NCBI GenBank assembly: GCA_013400975.1
Contig: WBMZ01010861.1
Coordinates: 62,001-126,000, forward strand
Source of the DNA: Atrichornis clamosus
Lineage: Eukaryota > Chordata > Aves > Passeriformes > Menuridae
Length of the DNA: 64,000 nucleotides
Direction of reading: 5' to 3'
The notes beneath the pieces are model-generated. The model had not been told where the DNA came from. It worked only from the letters and a program-made list of their open reading frames with translations, and did not search any database. The translations under genes were made by a program, and so were the position numbers. Positions 1-12,931 of this stretch are shown in pieces. Position 1 is the stretch's first letter, and each line of letters begins with the position of its first letter.

Positions 1-897
1 TTTTTCAGCACTAGTTATTCACACACAAACCTTAACAGCCTGGCACCTGCGTGTCCATCGAACCCTTTTGGTAGCCCTTGTTCCTGGCCATACCCCTGGG
101 TCAGGGAACAAACTGCTGCTGTTGATTGTATCCATTTGCAAGCACCTCTGGGGAATAAAGAGGGAGCACAGCTACAGAACCAAAGGTTAGGAAAATTCAT
201 TAAACAAAAATAATGAATCCCTCAGTTCCTAAGCACCAGTTCAGCAAAGATATTTAATTACTTGCTGGTCTTTACTCATATCCTCTTAGTGAGGTATGTG
301 TTTGTGAACTTCTGGTAGATTGGAAACAAATAGAGTTTGAATTCAGCACTTAAGATTTAAAAGAAAAAAAAAAAAAGGAAGGAAAGGAAAAGAAAAGAAA
401 GAAAGGAAATACTTTCCAGATTATATTTTTGAAATTATTACGACAATCCTGATGCAAAAAATTGCAGTTATTTTAGGCATAGCTATCTGATAATTTTGGT
501 TTTCTTTTACAAAGACAATTGATATTTAGCAGTGAGTTACTAATGCATCTTTATCAGCTGGAATTGGATATCCGTGCACATAAATTTACCCAAGTACACA
601 GCTACTGAGTCCATCCTTTTGCCTCCTCCTAAGCATTTTAAAGACAATTGCATTTTTATTTTGAGATTGCCTAGGAGGTACTTCCAAGGTTTACATCTCT
701 GATTATTTGTTTTTCTCTGCTAGATAATGCCTGTAAGAAGTCCTAGAAAGGTGAGCAGGCCAGAAAAATTCTGCAATGCTTCAAAAAATTAGTCAAGAGA
801 GTTCTGTCCCCCTTGTCACCCTCTTTTATTTGCCTGGGACTTTTCTAAGTGTTAATGGCTGCCTTTGTCAATCCATAGTTCCTTGCAATCTTTGCCA
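1..897. other. Non-coding stretch, no gene seen
   Basis: AT-rich sequence with no recognisable gene or transposon. The only structured part is a purine-rich A/G tract at about 361-409. The longest open frame is 61 codons on the minus strand and looks like chance. Confidence 0.6.
361..409. repeat. Purine-rich A/G low-complexity tract
   Basis: A run of A followed by GGAA, GGAAA and GAAAA units, all purine on the plus strand for nearly 50 bases. This is a simple repeat and could vary in length between individuals. Confidence 0.85.
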
Positions 898-1060
898 TAG
901 AATCTCAGAATTACCGAATCACAGAATGGTTTGGGATGGAAGAGACCTTAAAGACCATCGAGTTCCAAGCCCCTGTCTTGGGCAGGGACACCCTCCACTA
1001 GACCTGATTGCTCAGAGCACCATCCAACCTGGTCTTGAACACTTCCAGGGATGGGATATA
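898..1060 (-). mobile_element. CR1 LINE 3'-end fragment
   Basis: Read on the minus strand, this is the last ~160 bases of a CR1 retrotransposon. It carries the conserved block meaning 'cctggtctagtggagggtgtccctgcc', then 'ggtctcttccatcccaaaccattctgtgattc'. The tail at 898-930 has degenerate copies of the ATTCTGTG octamer typical of CR1 3' ends. The element is strongly 5'-truncated, as nearly all CR1 copies are, and has no coding part. A 95-codon open frame at 776-1063 on the other strand runs through it and is not a gene. Confidence 0.9.
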
Positions 1061-3441
1061 TGACATTTACAGAGAATAAGAACAAACAGAAAGAGAATAG
1101 AAGCAACTGAACACTATTCAGGCCAATACCACCATTTAGCCTAACGTGGCTTACGGGTGAGTGTGGGGTGTGTCTGTTTCATGAAATGTCTCAGCATTTT
1201 TACTCCAGAGTGAAACATCTAATCTTTTTCTGATGATGTTCCTCAGCTGAATGCACCACACACTGCGGATTGACTGCCTCAGGAAAGGGCAGGTGGAGAT
1301 GAAGGACATAAAAGTGAAAGTCATAACACATAATTTAAATGTCTTAACATTTATTTAAAGGTACTAAGATCTGACAGAGATTTGTGATCAGCTAGGCTGG
1401 GATCATGCTTTGCTTTTTGTCTTTTTCCCCTCAAGAATTAAATTTTCATTATTAGTTTTTTCATAGACAGAGAGTGAGTTATTACATAACTTTTCTGCCA
1501 ATATCTTTTCAGTAGCTCTATGGGGGTGCAGCAGTTTATTGTACTATATGTCCCTTGAGATCAAGAAAACAGAGGGTTTATGTCTGCCATTTGCCTAATA
1601 GCAGATTATCTCTATTTCATCTTCTCTGTTTCTTTTTATTTTAATTCTGGAAAATGGAGAGAAGGATACTGCTTGCTTTGTAAGAGGTCCTCAAGATTCC
1701 TGATATCTTGATATTTTTGAGCATCTATGTTTTCGAAGACCCTACTACTTTCATTGAAATGAAACCCTTCAAAATTAATCATACCTAAAGAATCTGAGAT
1801 CATTATCCACTTGGTTGATTATTTCTGTGTTTCAGACAGTCCTGTGTTCTGTCAACATGAGAAAACTCAACTTTATTAACGCTTCTAAGAAATAAAGCAC
1901 TGCTGTTCTCACATTTGATGGCATAAATCTCTTCAACTTCTCCCAAAACATTTGTGTTTACTCCAGTAGAAGACTCCGACATTGTTGTGCATCCTGTGAT
2001 TGTTATTATGGGATGTTTCCAGCTGGTGCCTGTTTGTAACATAATATGAATACAGACAGCAGAGTTAGTGCACTTTCCTTAGAGCCAATCTTTCCAGGTT
2101 CTTGGAAGAAAACTCCTTAATGACTTGGTTTTGACCCAAGGATTTTGCTTGATACTGAAATAAAAGTGTTGATCCTCCTGATAATAGCATGCATTTCCTG
2201 AAAAAAATGCTGAAGTATTTTTTGTTCTTTTTCTCTTTTTTCTCTCAGTTAGGTCTGGGAAGAGGCTGTCTGACATCCATTACCTGACACAGGAGAGATT
2301 TATAGAATGTTAATGCCCTTTACATTACTTTTCAGCTTGTCAGAGCTTAAATTCTGAGCCAAGTTCTCTTAAAAAGAGACCAAAAAGAAACAAAAGTAAT
2401 GACGAAAATAAATATTATGAAAAGCCTCTTGAGATAGTCTGTTCTTTCTTAGAGAAAAGTTTTATTTTTTCTGCATTTCAGTTTTTCACCAATAAAACAC
2501 AAAGGATAGGAAATATATCTGAGAGTCATGGAGCTTAGGGGACTCTAGTGAGTAATATCTGCAAAATGAAGATGTTTCAGAGGTGTATCCTTGCCACAAA
2601 AACACAGGGTAGCCTCTGCCTACCCCAGTGCCTGTTATTGCAATTGTTACTGGTTGGAATCATACTTTGAAGGTTGTTTTGTGACCTGTATGAAATGAAT
2701 TTAGCACCCACCAGCAATTACTGTGCTGACTGCTCTCTCCTTTATATGAAGTCGTATTGGCAGTGTTTTGGATCACCTCTGACACCTCAGAGACAATATG
2801 TTCATGACGAACTCTTACAACTCCACTGCAAGTTTCTTCCCTGCCGTACTAAAGCAGAGTGGTGAGCAACCAGAAGTAAACTTGCATTGCTCTTCCTTAA
2901 GCCCTGTCTGCTCTGGGAATGTCAAAACATTGGATCCATGGTGGTTTTATCTAGTCTATTAAATTTTAATATTGTCTGGCACCAAGACCACCCTCTATGC
3001 AGTGATACACATTTACACTCTTAAACCCTTTTCCCTCAAAGACTGCAGAGCTGCTTTCCAGTTGTCTGCTGGAAAGAGTCCCTGGTTTGTGCTAGATCTC
3101 AGGCTGTGTTTGGGAAATGCTTGAAGGATATTTGTTTCCTTTCATGGAAACGTTGCCAGGGGTTGCTTTAACAATCTAGTAGCTTGAGGAACATTTTCTG
3201 GTATAATCTAATTTAGTAGTGTTGATGGAGCCAGCCTGTCCTTGCGGCACTGCAGAATAGCAGTGAAATCCTTTTCTGAGCACATCACTGGATAATAACA
3301 CACAAAGATGTCCATAAAATGATTATTATACTTATACTATCCTGTTTGTGTAACACATGAAATTTTGGGGATCGCTGTTGAAAATGTTGACCTCAATTTT
3401 GAACTAAAACTTGAAAAGAGGGTTGGAGGAGAAAATTACTG
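1061..3441. other. Non-coding stretch, no gene seen
   Basis: About 2.4 kb between a CR1 scrap and a solo LTR. I see no recognisable coding frame, RNA gene or repeat family. Open frames here stay below 80 codons and show no familiar domain. Confidence 0.6.
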
Positions 3442-4017
3442 TGTTGGTTTTGGCTGGGATAGTGTTAGCTTTCTTCACAGTAGCTGGTATGGGGCTGTGA
3501 TTTGAATTTGTGCTGAAAACAGCATTGATAACACAGGGATGTTTTTGTTATTGCTGGGCAGTGTTTACACACAGCCCAGGCCTTTTCTTCTCCTCATCCC
3601 ACCCCATCAGTGAGGAGGCTGGGGGAGCACAAGGGGTTGGGAGGGGACACAGCCCGGACAGCTGACCCCAACTGACCCCAGGGATATTCTGTAACATATG
3701 GCACCATGCTCAGCAATAACAGCTGGGGGAAGAAGAAGGAAGTGGGGGACATTTGGAGTGATGGCATTTGTCCAAAAGTTACCCATGATGAAACCCTGCT
3801 TTCATGGGGATAGCCTGCCTGCCCATGGCAAGTAGTGAATTAATTCCTTATTTTGTTTTGCTTGGGTGTGCAGCTTTTGCTATGCTTATTAAACTGCTTT
3901 TATCTCAACCCACAAGTTTTCTTCCTCAACCCTTCTGAATATCTCCCCCATCCTACTGGACGGGAGTGAGTGAGCAGCTGTTTGGGGCTCAGGTCTTGCC
4001 ACGGCTAAACCATGACA
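3442..4017 (+). mobile_element. Solo LTR of an endogenous retrovirus (ERVL-type, avian)
   Basis: A 576-bp long terminal repeat starts TGTTGGTTTTGGCTGGGATA and ends ...CTAAACCATGACA, giving the TG...CA ends of an LTR. The interior matches my memory of a widespread avian LTR family: the 'gctgaaaacagcattgataacacaggg' block, a 'gggaggggacacagc' block, and a late segment with the polyadenylation signal ATTAAA at 3888-3893 followed by 'tttatctcaaccca'. No gag, pol or env sequence and no second LTR lie nearby, so it is a solo LTR left by recombination between two LTRs. The flanks are TACTG on the left and CTGAC on the right. That fits a decayed TACTG target duplication that lost two bases, but it is not a clean match. 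The exact subfamily name is not claimed. Confidence 0.88.
3888..3893 (+). promoter_or_regulatory. Polyadenylation signal in solo LTR
   Basis: ATTAAA lies about 125 bases before the LTR end, where the R region of this family would terminate its transcripts. It sets the LTR orientation as plus. Whether it still works is unknown. Confidence 0.5.
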
Positions 4018-6377
4018 CTGACTGACTGCTATTGGAGCCTGGGATTTGTGAAGTGCCCTACAAAGGCTTGTGGGCCATGTCCTGATATGTGCCTCGAGCA
4101 GGCAGGATTATACTGGAAGGAATAACATGGAAGAGCAAGAAATGCTCTGACAGGGATTAAAAAGCCCTTATTCTGTAAGAGAATAGCCAATTTTAAAGAG
4201 TGGTGGTAGAGAAGAATCTTTTGCAATGGGGAAATTATGTCACAAACACTCCCTTTTTTGACTAAAATCTTTTTATAATTGCACCTGTTTTCAACAGCAA
4301 CAGACAGAAAACTGTTCTTATTTTTCACTACAGGACAGATGACACCTCTGTGTGACATCTGAGGAGTGACAAAATTCTACTTCAGGTAACAACTGGGGAC
4401 TTTTAAAAATGTGACTTTATTTGCTTAAGTCTCCCCAGACCTAATGTGAGAAAAACATGTCCTGGAGTAACTCTACCAACAGCAAACTCTTTCCAGACTG
4501 GCAGCAAAAATCCACCTAATCAGAGAAAAGTACCAGATCAAACGTCTTAAAAAAAAAAAAAAATTGAGCCATTTTTCTATCTTAGAGATCCAAATTACCT
4601 AGTGAGATGGCTATGATCAGTACTAAAAGAGAAACAAAGCAAAAAATGGGCAAATTAAATGAGGGGGGGGAAAAAAAGGTTAAAAAAAATCATTTATGAT
4701 GCAGACAGATAATTTCAAACAGCTTTCATACCAGGAATAGGGCACCATTACAATGAGAAAACCTTTAATTATGTTGTAAAGGTCTGATATTCTACTGAAA
4801 TGTCATTTCAAAATAAACTTCTAACAGTTAATTATCAGTGATATTTAACTTGTGGGAAAATTAAATATCACCACATACTCCTGTGATCATTTTATTGCTT
4901 TTGTAGACATTTTAATATTTTAATGGTTTCCAAGTAACAATGAAAAAGGCATGCCACCAAGTGTGTTTTCTTGGCTTTCTGTAGATAATCATATAACCTT
5001 TTCTTTGTCTTCTTCATACAAAACAGACCTCTGAGTCAGTGAGGGACAGGACTGAAGGGAAACCTTTTGGGAATAAATATGGGAATAAACGTTGCTCTGA
5101 TTCCCTTAGCCAGCACGATTCCTGGTAAAGAAGTTTCATTAACTGTGATAACTGGAAATACAATGCTGAATGAACAAATATTGAAGCCCCATTAGCATTC
5201 AGCTAGAAAATCAGATGAACGTGCAGTGTTCCAGTTGGTGACCTGTGCGTTATCCAAAGCTCATAAAATGTGCCATGCGATCGGACCTGAGGGTGCAGTG
5301 ACCCTGATCATGCACAGGAAGGCTGGAGCAGGAAGCGTCCTGTGCTCTTGTGTAAATCAACACTATACAAGATAAAGGCCTGGGATTGTCAGGAAAAGGT
5401 AGGAATTTTAAGGCCAGAGGGGACTAACAAGGGAATGACTGCTCAATCTGGGATTTTGATTGAATTGGCTCTGGAAATAGAAGAGTCCAACTTGCCACAA
5501 CTGGTTGGGTGTTATTAACCCTTCTCCAGGGTGAGCCAATGCAACAGAAATCATTAAAGTGGCTTGGCTGAAGAAGGCTGATTTGACAAAATGTCGTGGG
5601 TTTCCAAGGCTTGGATTTTGGTAGTTGGGGGGCAGGGGTGGCTACAGGGCAAAATTTACTTGCCTGCTTCCAGCAGTTGCTTCCAGTTTCAAATATTGCG
5701 CCACCAAAAGTTTCAAAGTAAATCCCTTTGTCATAAAATATTCCAATCATCCTGAAATGAGCATTATAAAAAAGTTTCGGAAAAGGACAGAAGAGCAATT
5801 GTGAGATCCATATTGGTCTTACTATCATGTTGAGCATTAGCTGAGATGCTAATCCAAATTCTGATCTCCAGGGGCTTTACATAAAAATAACATTGTTGGA
5901 GAAATATGACAAAATTCCTGGAAATTGAAGGTCATGGAATTTTTGAAAAAACAACAATCTCTTTCATGAAATCATTAAATGAATATTTTTGCATACTCCT
6001 GTAAATTAACCTATCTTCAGAGATACTGTGAGACTGGACCTTTCCATGGTAGTGGGAAATCTATCCAATATTTCACGAGTGTGTGAAGAAAGCAAAAGGT
6101 GCCTCTAAGATAGAACTTGCAGGACTGTTGTTGACCCTTTTAATGGAAACAGACTTCTTCATCTTTCATCAAGTTGTGTAGTTTCCTAAATCTTTATTGC
6201 TTAAATACTTAAATGCCCCCCAAGTTCTGTGCCTTAGTTCCTGTTGTGTAAACTGACAAACGCCTCTCAGCAACACTCTTGCAATAAAGATGGCAAAAAT
6301 GATGGTGATGCTGTTAGATGAAAGGTTGACAGCTAGACAGCAATAGTAGCCAGTTCCTTGGAAATAATGTTACCAGT
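4018..6377. other. Non-coding stretch, no gene seen
   Basis: Contains a 15-base A run near 4549-4563 and a G-run/A-run junction near 4663-4678. The minus-strand open frame at 5424-5837 (137 codons) and that at 4029-4358 (109 codons) show no recognisable domain or codon pattern and are treated as chance. Confidence 0.55.
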
Positions 6378-6455
6378 AGAATCCCAGAATCATAAAATAC
6401 CTTGTGGTGTCAGGGACCTTAAAGATCACCCAGTTCCAATCCCCCTGCCATAGTG
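6378..6455 (-). mobile_element. CR1 LINE 3'-end scrap
   Basis: On the minus strand this reads as the very end of CR1: 'ggggattggaactgggtgatctttaaggtccctgac...' followed by a degenerate ATTCTGGGATTC tail. Only about 80 bases survive. The diverged middle shows that it is an old copy. Confidence 0.75.
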
Positions 6456-8696
6456 GATTGGCGCATCTCCACCCATAAAATGAAGATTTTTGGAATACAA
6501 GACTGCTTTAGTAAGTGTTTTATTTTCCTTGGAGCTTCCTGGTAGTAAACCTTTTATGTTCACATGTTCAAAGGTCTGTTTAAAATCTGTTCCCATTGAA
6601 GCAGTCGGAGGTATGTCAGGCAATTTCACTTGTAAGCAGGTGGCATCACAGGTAGCGTCACTGGCATTTTAAAGGATGATTTGAGAATCTGTCTATTGAA
6701 ATGAAGAGCTTACTCTGAAGAGAGAGGCTAAAGAAATTGCTGGAGTACTTTTTCTTTCTCTGGAAAAGAGCTCACATTTGTGTCCAGAGGTCTGTTAGGA
6801 TAATCACAGCACTTTCTCTCTCTTTTGCTCAAATGCAGGTCTGCTTCCAGTGAGAGATTAGGAATCTGACAGCTTTAAGAGTTTGCTAGTTTGTACAGTT
6901 TCCAGCCCCAACTTCATCTCCCTTCCCTCCCCAGAGGCAGCCATAACATCTCTTTTCCTCAAAAAATCCTTTTTGTCCTTAATTCTAAATGCCAGGTCTT
7001 AGCACTAAGCCAGATATTGAGGGGGTGTGAACTGGAGTCAATTGATCTGTGTGGATTTATCTCTGCTAAAGATTTTTTACCATTATTTATCAAACAGAGT
7101 CTCAGTACTTTGTGGGGCAGAGGAGAAGCACAAACAGTCTACAGTGGAGGTGAGGATGGTATTACTACCTAAACCATCTCATCTTTGACACTGGACTGTG
7201 CTATCACTTCATCAGAAAATTGTTCTTTACATCCACCTTTGCAAAGATAAGTGTGACTATGCAAACTAATGGTTACAGAGAATTATAATTTTATTTCTGG
7301 AAACTTTTTTTTTTTTTTACCTCTGCAGAAGGTTGTGGTCTCCTATCACTCCAAATTATTACAGATTCACATCTCCTGTTTTTAATTCTTCAGGTCCCCA
7401 GATAAAATTCTGTTGCAAATATAATGAGCCATACTATTAGATATGAAAGGCCAGGGAGAGCCAGGCACTTAGTAATGCATGGAGATGATTCGGAGTGTTT
7501 TGAACTAACGTGTTCCATCAAGGTCAACCAGTTTAATTTTCCAGAGAACATGTATTTCCAAAGAAAATCAGCAATTGCTCTCAATCCATTTTGAAACACT
7601 TTCTTCCTGACTCTTAAAACCCATGGAGAAATGTTTCTTTTTAATTTTGTGTTTTGAAAGGCACTAAACAAAGCTTGAACTAGATAAACAATTGCCTGTT
7701 TTCTGAAGTAAACAAAAAATTGTTGCATGGGGAAGAGTTTTCTTGCGTTTGTAGGGTGTTTTTTAAATAATAATACTGAAATAATACTGCTTGTGAGTTT
7801 ATAAATATATAAAAAATGGTTACATAAACACTATGAAAATTCCAAAATATTGGATATTATATGTTTGCCAAAACTCTGATTCTGGAGGTAGTGAAAATTA
7901 ACAATAAAAATAAACCCAGTTTAACTTAAAATAATTTTACCTGACCTTCTTGACGTTTGAGAGAGTGGCAGTGAATGAGTTAAAGTTTAATATCTGGCAA
8001 TAGATGAGAAGTTACACTGGGAGTGATTCTGAACTGGCTGAAGTCTCAGAAAGTCCCATTGTCTCACTGAGAACACTTTAATTCAGACTAAAAAGAAGCT
8101 TTATGTCCACCATTACCAGCTCTTCCACAACTGTTGCCATCTCTAGAGTGAGGTTTGGAGGAAATAGTGGAAAGAAAACATACACAGTGTCTCAGAACAG
8201 AAACTACTAGGTGAACATTTTTGGCATGAGTTGAGCAGAACAGAAAACATCATCAAAATGATCCATCCTAAAAATCTCATGTCTAAATCAAGATTTTATT
8301 ACAGTTCCTTTATGTTCACTTATGTTCATTAACATCTGTTTTTAACCTTATGCTTTTGTTTTCCTTTTTAAATGTGATATTAAGGAGCACAATAGAAACT
8401 AATCTGAGTTTAACAGTGGTCAGCAGACTTTTTTGCACTTTAGTAGAAGACAAAATATTCAGATATTTGCTACAATAAACTTAATCCCTCTTTTCCTTAG
8501 TGCCTCCTGTCACACCTCAGATTACCCAGTTATTTGAGAAACATCAGTAAAAGATGTAGTCAGAACAGTTAATCTTAAAGAATAATGACTTAGAGACTGA
8601 AAATCAAGAAGATAAATGAATGCTACCACTGAAAATTCTCTCAGTAGTCCTCTTCTTGCTAAGATGTACATATCACTGAAGACAGTAAAGACACAT
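6456..8696. other. Non-coding stretch, no gene seen
   Basis: No transposon recognised. It holds a 12-base T run near 7307-7318 and an AT-rich block around 7740-7930. The minus-strand frame at 7390-7728 (112 codons) is hydrophobic in places but matches no family known to me. Confidence 0.55.
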
Positions 8697-9048
8697 GTTG
8701 GAGAAGAGAAGGCTCCAGAAGGACCTTATAGACGACTTCCAGTGTCTAACAGGGAGAGCTGGAGAGGGACTTTTGAAAAGGGCATGTGGTGACAGGACAA
8801 GAGGGAATGGCTTTAAGCTGGAGGAGGGTAGACTTGGGTTGGATATTGGGAAGAAATTTATTATTGTGCTGGTGGCAAAGCACTGTCAGAAGTTGCCCAA
8901 AGAAGCCGTGGCTGCCCCACCCCTGGAAGTTTTCCAGGTCAGATTGGACAGGGCTTGGAGCAACCTGGTCTAGTGGGAGGTGTCCCTGCCTATGGCTGGG
9001 ATCAGAACTAAGGTCCTTTCCAAACCAAACCACTCTAGGATTCTGTAA
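8697..9048 (+). mobile_element. CR1 LINE 3' fragment (~350 bp)
   Basis: Plus-strand CR1 beginning 'gttggagaagagaaggctcc' and running through 'gagagggacttttgaaaagg', 'gacaggacaagagggaatgg', 'gtggctgccccacccctgg' and 'gagcaacctggtctagtggg'. It ends in the tail 'aaaccactctaggattctg'. This is untranslated 3' sequence, so the 92- to 112-codon frames on both strands are repeat-derived and not genes. It shares the 'gagctg...gagggacttttga' segment with the copy at 61041, so the two probably belong to one subfamily. Confidence 0.95.
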
Positions 9049-12000
9049 CTCTACATACAGGCAAGTCTGTGCAAACACACTCAAAGAGAGGCATAACGGA
9101 GGTTAGTGGACCTCCATCCATTTCTGCCACTTGTGGATTTCTCTATTATATCAGGATGGAATAATGTTGTCTTGCAGCACCCTCATTAATTCCATCAGCA
9201 GCATAGAGCATGATTTTAACTTGAGAAACTACTCCCATTGATATTGCAAAAATACTGAAAAGAACACAGTGGATTGATTGGATGTGCTTTTTGTTCTAAT
9301 CCTGTCAAATGAAAGGCTGAAGTAAAAGAAGCAGCTGAGTGCTCAAGAAGCTTGGGCAGCCCTTTGGCCAGGCATGAATTTTATTGAAAAAAAGCCCTCG
9401 TTAACTGCGGAAAAAGCTAATGCAAACAATATTTGGAAAGAGTTAGGAAGTGCTCAGAAGCAGAAACATTGAGAGGTATAACTGCAAGACCCAAAGGACA
9501 TGAAAGAACTGGTTTGACTTTCTGTCCTCCATCTGCCAGTATGAACTCCCATGTACGATATAGGTTGCCATTTCCAGCACAGGTTTTGTGGCTCTAACCT
9601 TCTGGCAAACATATAAAAAATCCATTAAAGCGAGAGCCAAGCTCCTGTCAACAGCCCAAGGAGAAGGATACAGCTCTGGCTTCTCTAATTTTGCACACAA
9701 CCCAGATGGAAGTACAAGCACTTCTATGTTGAAGTGCCAAATAACTCTCACAAGGCTTATATCATCTTTTCTTCGTCTTGCCTCAGACAAACTTCCCTGC
9801 TTCAGGGGACTCCGCAGCTGCGTGAATTCCGGAGAAAGGCTGTGCGTGGCAAGCCAAGTCCTGGGTATTTGCTTTCCAGCTTCTGTAACGAGGCTTCCCT
9901 ACCCTCCCAGCCCCATCAAGGGCTGTTCAACCAGGAAATGCAGCTGCAGAATCTTCACAGATTCTTTAAAGCAATTTTAAAAGGCAAGGTCTCTTGTTTT
10001 CTTGAAGCAAGACACGTTGCAAACCAGAGTACACCCAAGTAATAACGCAATAATTGCCTAGGAGAAAAGTGGGAAAATTATATGGGAGGGTTGTAAGAGG
10101 GGAATTGGAATTTATCAGAGTTGATAGCTTTTAAACATGAATCTGTGCTTTAATTCCTTTGCTTTAACCTTGCCTTTGGCATCCTTTGTTCTGAAGAACA
10201 TACAGTTTGAGCTTCAAGTTCCTGTAAATCAGAGGATTAAGACACAAAAGTGGAGTATAGAATGATTGCTAGACAAAAATCATTAACATCAAATACAGTC
10301 ATGCCTATAAATAGTGTTTCATTAAATATACTTTAAGTAATATTGGCTAATATTATCCCTTATTTCCTCATAAAGCCAAATGTTGATTTGAGAAGTGACC
10401 TCCAAGTAAAGACTATATCAACTAAATCCAACTTACTTTAATGCCAGGATATGCCTTTTCCCCCTTTTGAATAAGAATAAAGATATTCTTCCTAATTTGG
10501 CAGCACGATGACTGAGCTAGTATTATTCAAGGGGTAGAGAGAAAATAAGGAGGTAATAGAGATATAGTTTGACCAGGCAGGTGTAAGAAGAATAGTCTCG
10601 TTTGTAACTGAGTCAATAATAGGAAAAAATTTCTGATGTATCAATTAATTCTACTAATTAGGCTATATGGACATTTTGCTTCCCACATTCAAAATCAAAT
10701 TCTGGAAATCTTGACCTCCTTCTAATGAGTAATTTGTAGGTAAAAATTCCTTTTCCCTGGAGTATCATGGATTTGGATGTGGGAGAGAATAAGGTAATCA
10801 ATACTCTCTGAACTCTGTGTTGTTGCACAGAATGCACCTTTTTCTCCTGGTGATCTCAAGACTAAAACAGCCCCTTTTCTGCTCTGGAGCACCTCAATAG
10901 GGTTTCCCAGGAAAAGAAGACTTAGTTACAGGGAACTCTTCACACCTCAGCCTAAATGGGCCTGGGATCTTTAGATACCTCCTCTTGATCACGTGTCAGA
11001 GAGAAGATAACTTGGGTTCTTCCTTGCAGGGAGGACTGTAGTTCTCCCTGAAAGGGCCCTGATATAATTTGTTGCATTGAAACTCACAGCCAGCTCTCAG
11101 CCCAGTCTGCACATAAGGTTTTGAAAAAAAAAAAAGGATGCCCTGGATTACAGCTCAGGCCATGGAGACTGTTGGAATTCAAAGAACAACTAAGATCATT
11201 TTTCAGTGTTACACTGTAGTTCTAACAGTACTAACCTTAAACATAAAATCAATAGCCTGTCCTACCATAAATTTCATCCATTCTCCTAAACAAGTTGCAC
11301 AGAGTGTCTGTATCTAGTGGTACACCTTAAACTAGGAATAAAAGAAAATATCCTTTTTTTTTCCTTAGGTAGCAAGGATAAATTCATGAAAACTGTAAAG
11401 ATATTATCAAAACAGGCAAGCATATGGAAGATATCTGTTCTTGTGTGGGTAAAAGGGCAGCTTGTTTTGATAATTTTTGATTGCGCTGACTTGCATTGAT
11501 GTTCTCTTAGGCATATGAGGTATATAATTTTATATCATTCAAGCAAGGTTGAGACACCCTGAAGAGTGTCTGATTTGAAATGTGATACATAAATCTAAAT
11601 AACACTTCCTTAATGACACATGTAGTTTTATAGTTATATTATTTAGTTAACAGAAAAAAAATACTGAAGGATGGCAGGGAATTTTCTGCCTCATTCCACC
11701 CTGGCTGCAATAATTAAGACTCTGTTATTAGCACCTACCTCGAGCAGCTGTAGCATCATTTCAAAGCCACGACACGTGCACAGTGAATATGTTAAATCAG
11801 AATCAATGGGCCTGGGATGGGAAATTCTTTCCCATTCTTATGCATCCTTTTGCCAAAAGTAAACTTTTTTAAAGCATTTAGTGTTAATTTGCTAATTTAG
11901 AATTTAGAGTGAAAACCATACTGATTTCTACATGCAGCTATTTTTTCTTACAGATAGATTTTAATATTTTTATCTTAATTTATATTTGGAAGTTTCCTAT

Positions 12001-12469
12001 TTGATTCTTACTTCTGTTGACTGCTCCGAGAGGGGTCACTTCAGCACAGCCCATCATTTGTGAAGAGCCTTCCTGAGAAAGCTCATTTTTTCTGTTCTGT
12101 GCAAGCTGGCTGGCTGCTATGACTTATTGCTAACTGAGGACAGGGTTCATGAGTAGCTGCTGGGGTGACCTCAAGGAATAAACCTCAAACCTCCAAAAGA
12201 AATAAAGTCTTTTACTGCCTGACTGATGGATGATAATAATCACACACACTCATGCAGCACTATTATTTCAGCTGTTATTATATCAGCTGCTATTATTTCA
12301 GCATGTAAGATAGGACTGAAATTTCAGGCAGGAATTAAAAAAAAATAGTTTATTATGAATAACATCTAGAAAAGAGTATCACCCAAAAGATAAAAAACAT
12401 CAGAGAATAGAAGTAACCAACATGCATCATGTTTCAGATCCCAACAATTATTACAGCATTGGATTCAAT
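9049..12469. other. Non-coding stretch, no gene seen
   Basis: About 3.4 kb with no recognised transposon. Around 9443-9980 both strands stay open for 115 to 130 codons in overlapping frames, without a recognisable product. An A run lies near 11124-11135. A short block near 12250-12305 repeats 'ctattatttcagc' with small changes. Confidence 0.5.
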
Positions 12470-12931
12470 TAGAAAAATTTCAGAGAAAAGCTATGGCAAT
12501 GATCAAAAGGCTAAAATCCCACAGTCTACAGAGAAAGACTGATTAAACAGGGTCGAAAAGAAGAGCAGAAAATGGGTGCTTGGTAAAAGTAAAAAGATGG
12601 GAAGATGCTACAAATTTAAAGTGAAAAACGTGTTCTTCTTGGTCATGGAAGTCAGGATATGTGCAGTGGATGTTTAATTGCAACTGCAAAGATCAAAATT
12701 AAATGTTAAGAAAACTTAACTCTAAGAAAGGCTTTCTAACAATAAGATTAGTTAGTGAGGCCAAATTTTGTTTTCTCAGTTGTTTACAGTCTTCCCACCT
12801 CTGTAACAGGTTGTTAAAACAGGCCAGGAAAGGAGCTGTAAGAAATTATATAAATATGGTTCTTCTCATCTCAGGAAAATGAATTCTCTAGAAAGTCTCT
12901 TGAGATCCTTTCCAGACTGAAGAATCTATGG
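12470..12931 (+). mobile_element. Ancient, heavily decayed CR1-like LINE
   Basis: Several CR1 3'-region blocks can still be read in order: 'agaaagactgattaaa...', 'ggtcatggaagtcaggata', 'attaaatgttaagaaaactt', 'ttagtgaggccaaa', 'cacctctgtaacaggttg', 'gtctcttgagatcctttcc' and a last trace of the tail 'agaatctatgg'. They resemble older CR1 families best known from turtles and crocodilians more than the young avian copies elsewhere in this window. Heavy divergence implies an insertion that predates modern birds. Boundaries are approximate. Confidence 0.62.

Noticed and set aside
5424..5837. 137-codon minus-strand open frame
   Set aside because: No domain, signal peptide or codon pattern that I recognise, and no splice or promoter context. 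The length is within what random AT-rich DNA of this size yields.
7390..7728. 112-codon minus-strand frame with a hydrophobic C-terminal part
   Set aside because: No family resemblance and no gene context. It ends in plain non-coding sequence.
8746..9106. Two overlapping frames of 106 and 112 codons
   Set aside because: They lie inside the CR1 3' untranslated region at 8697-9048.
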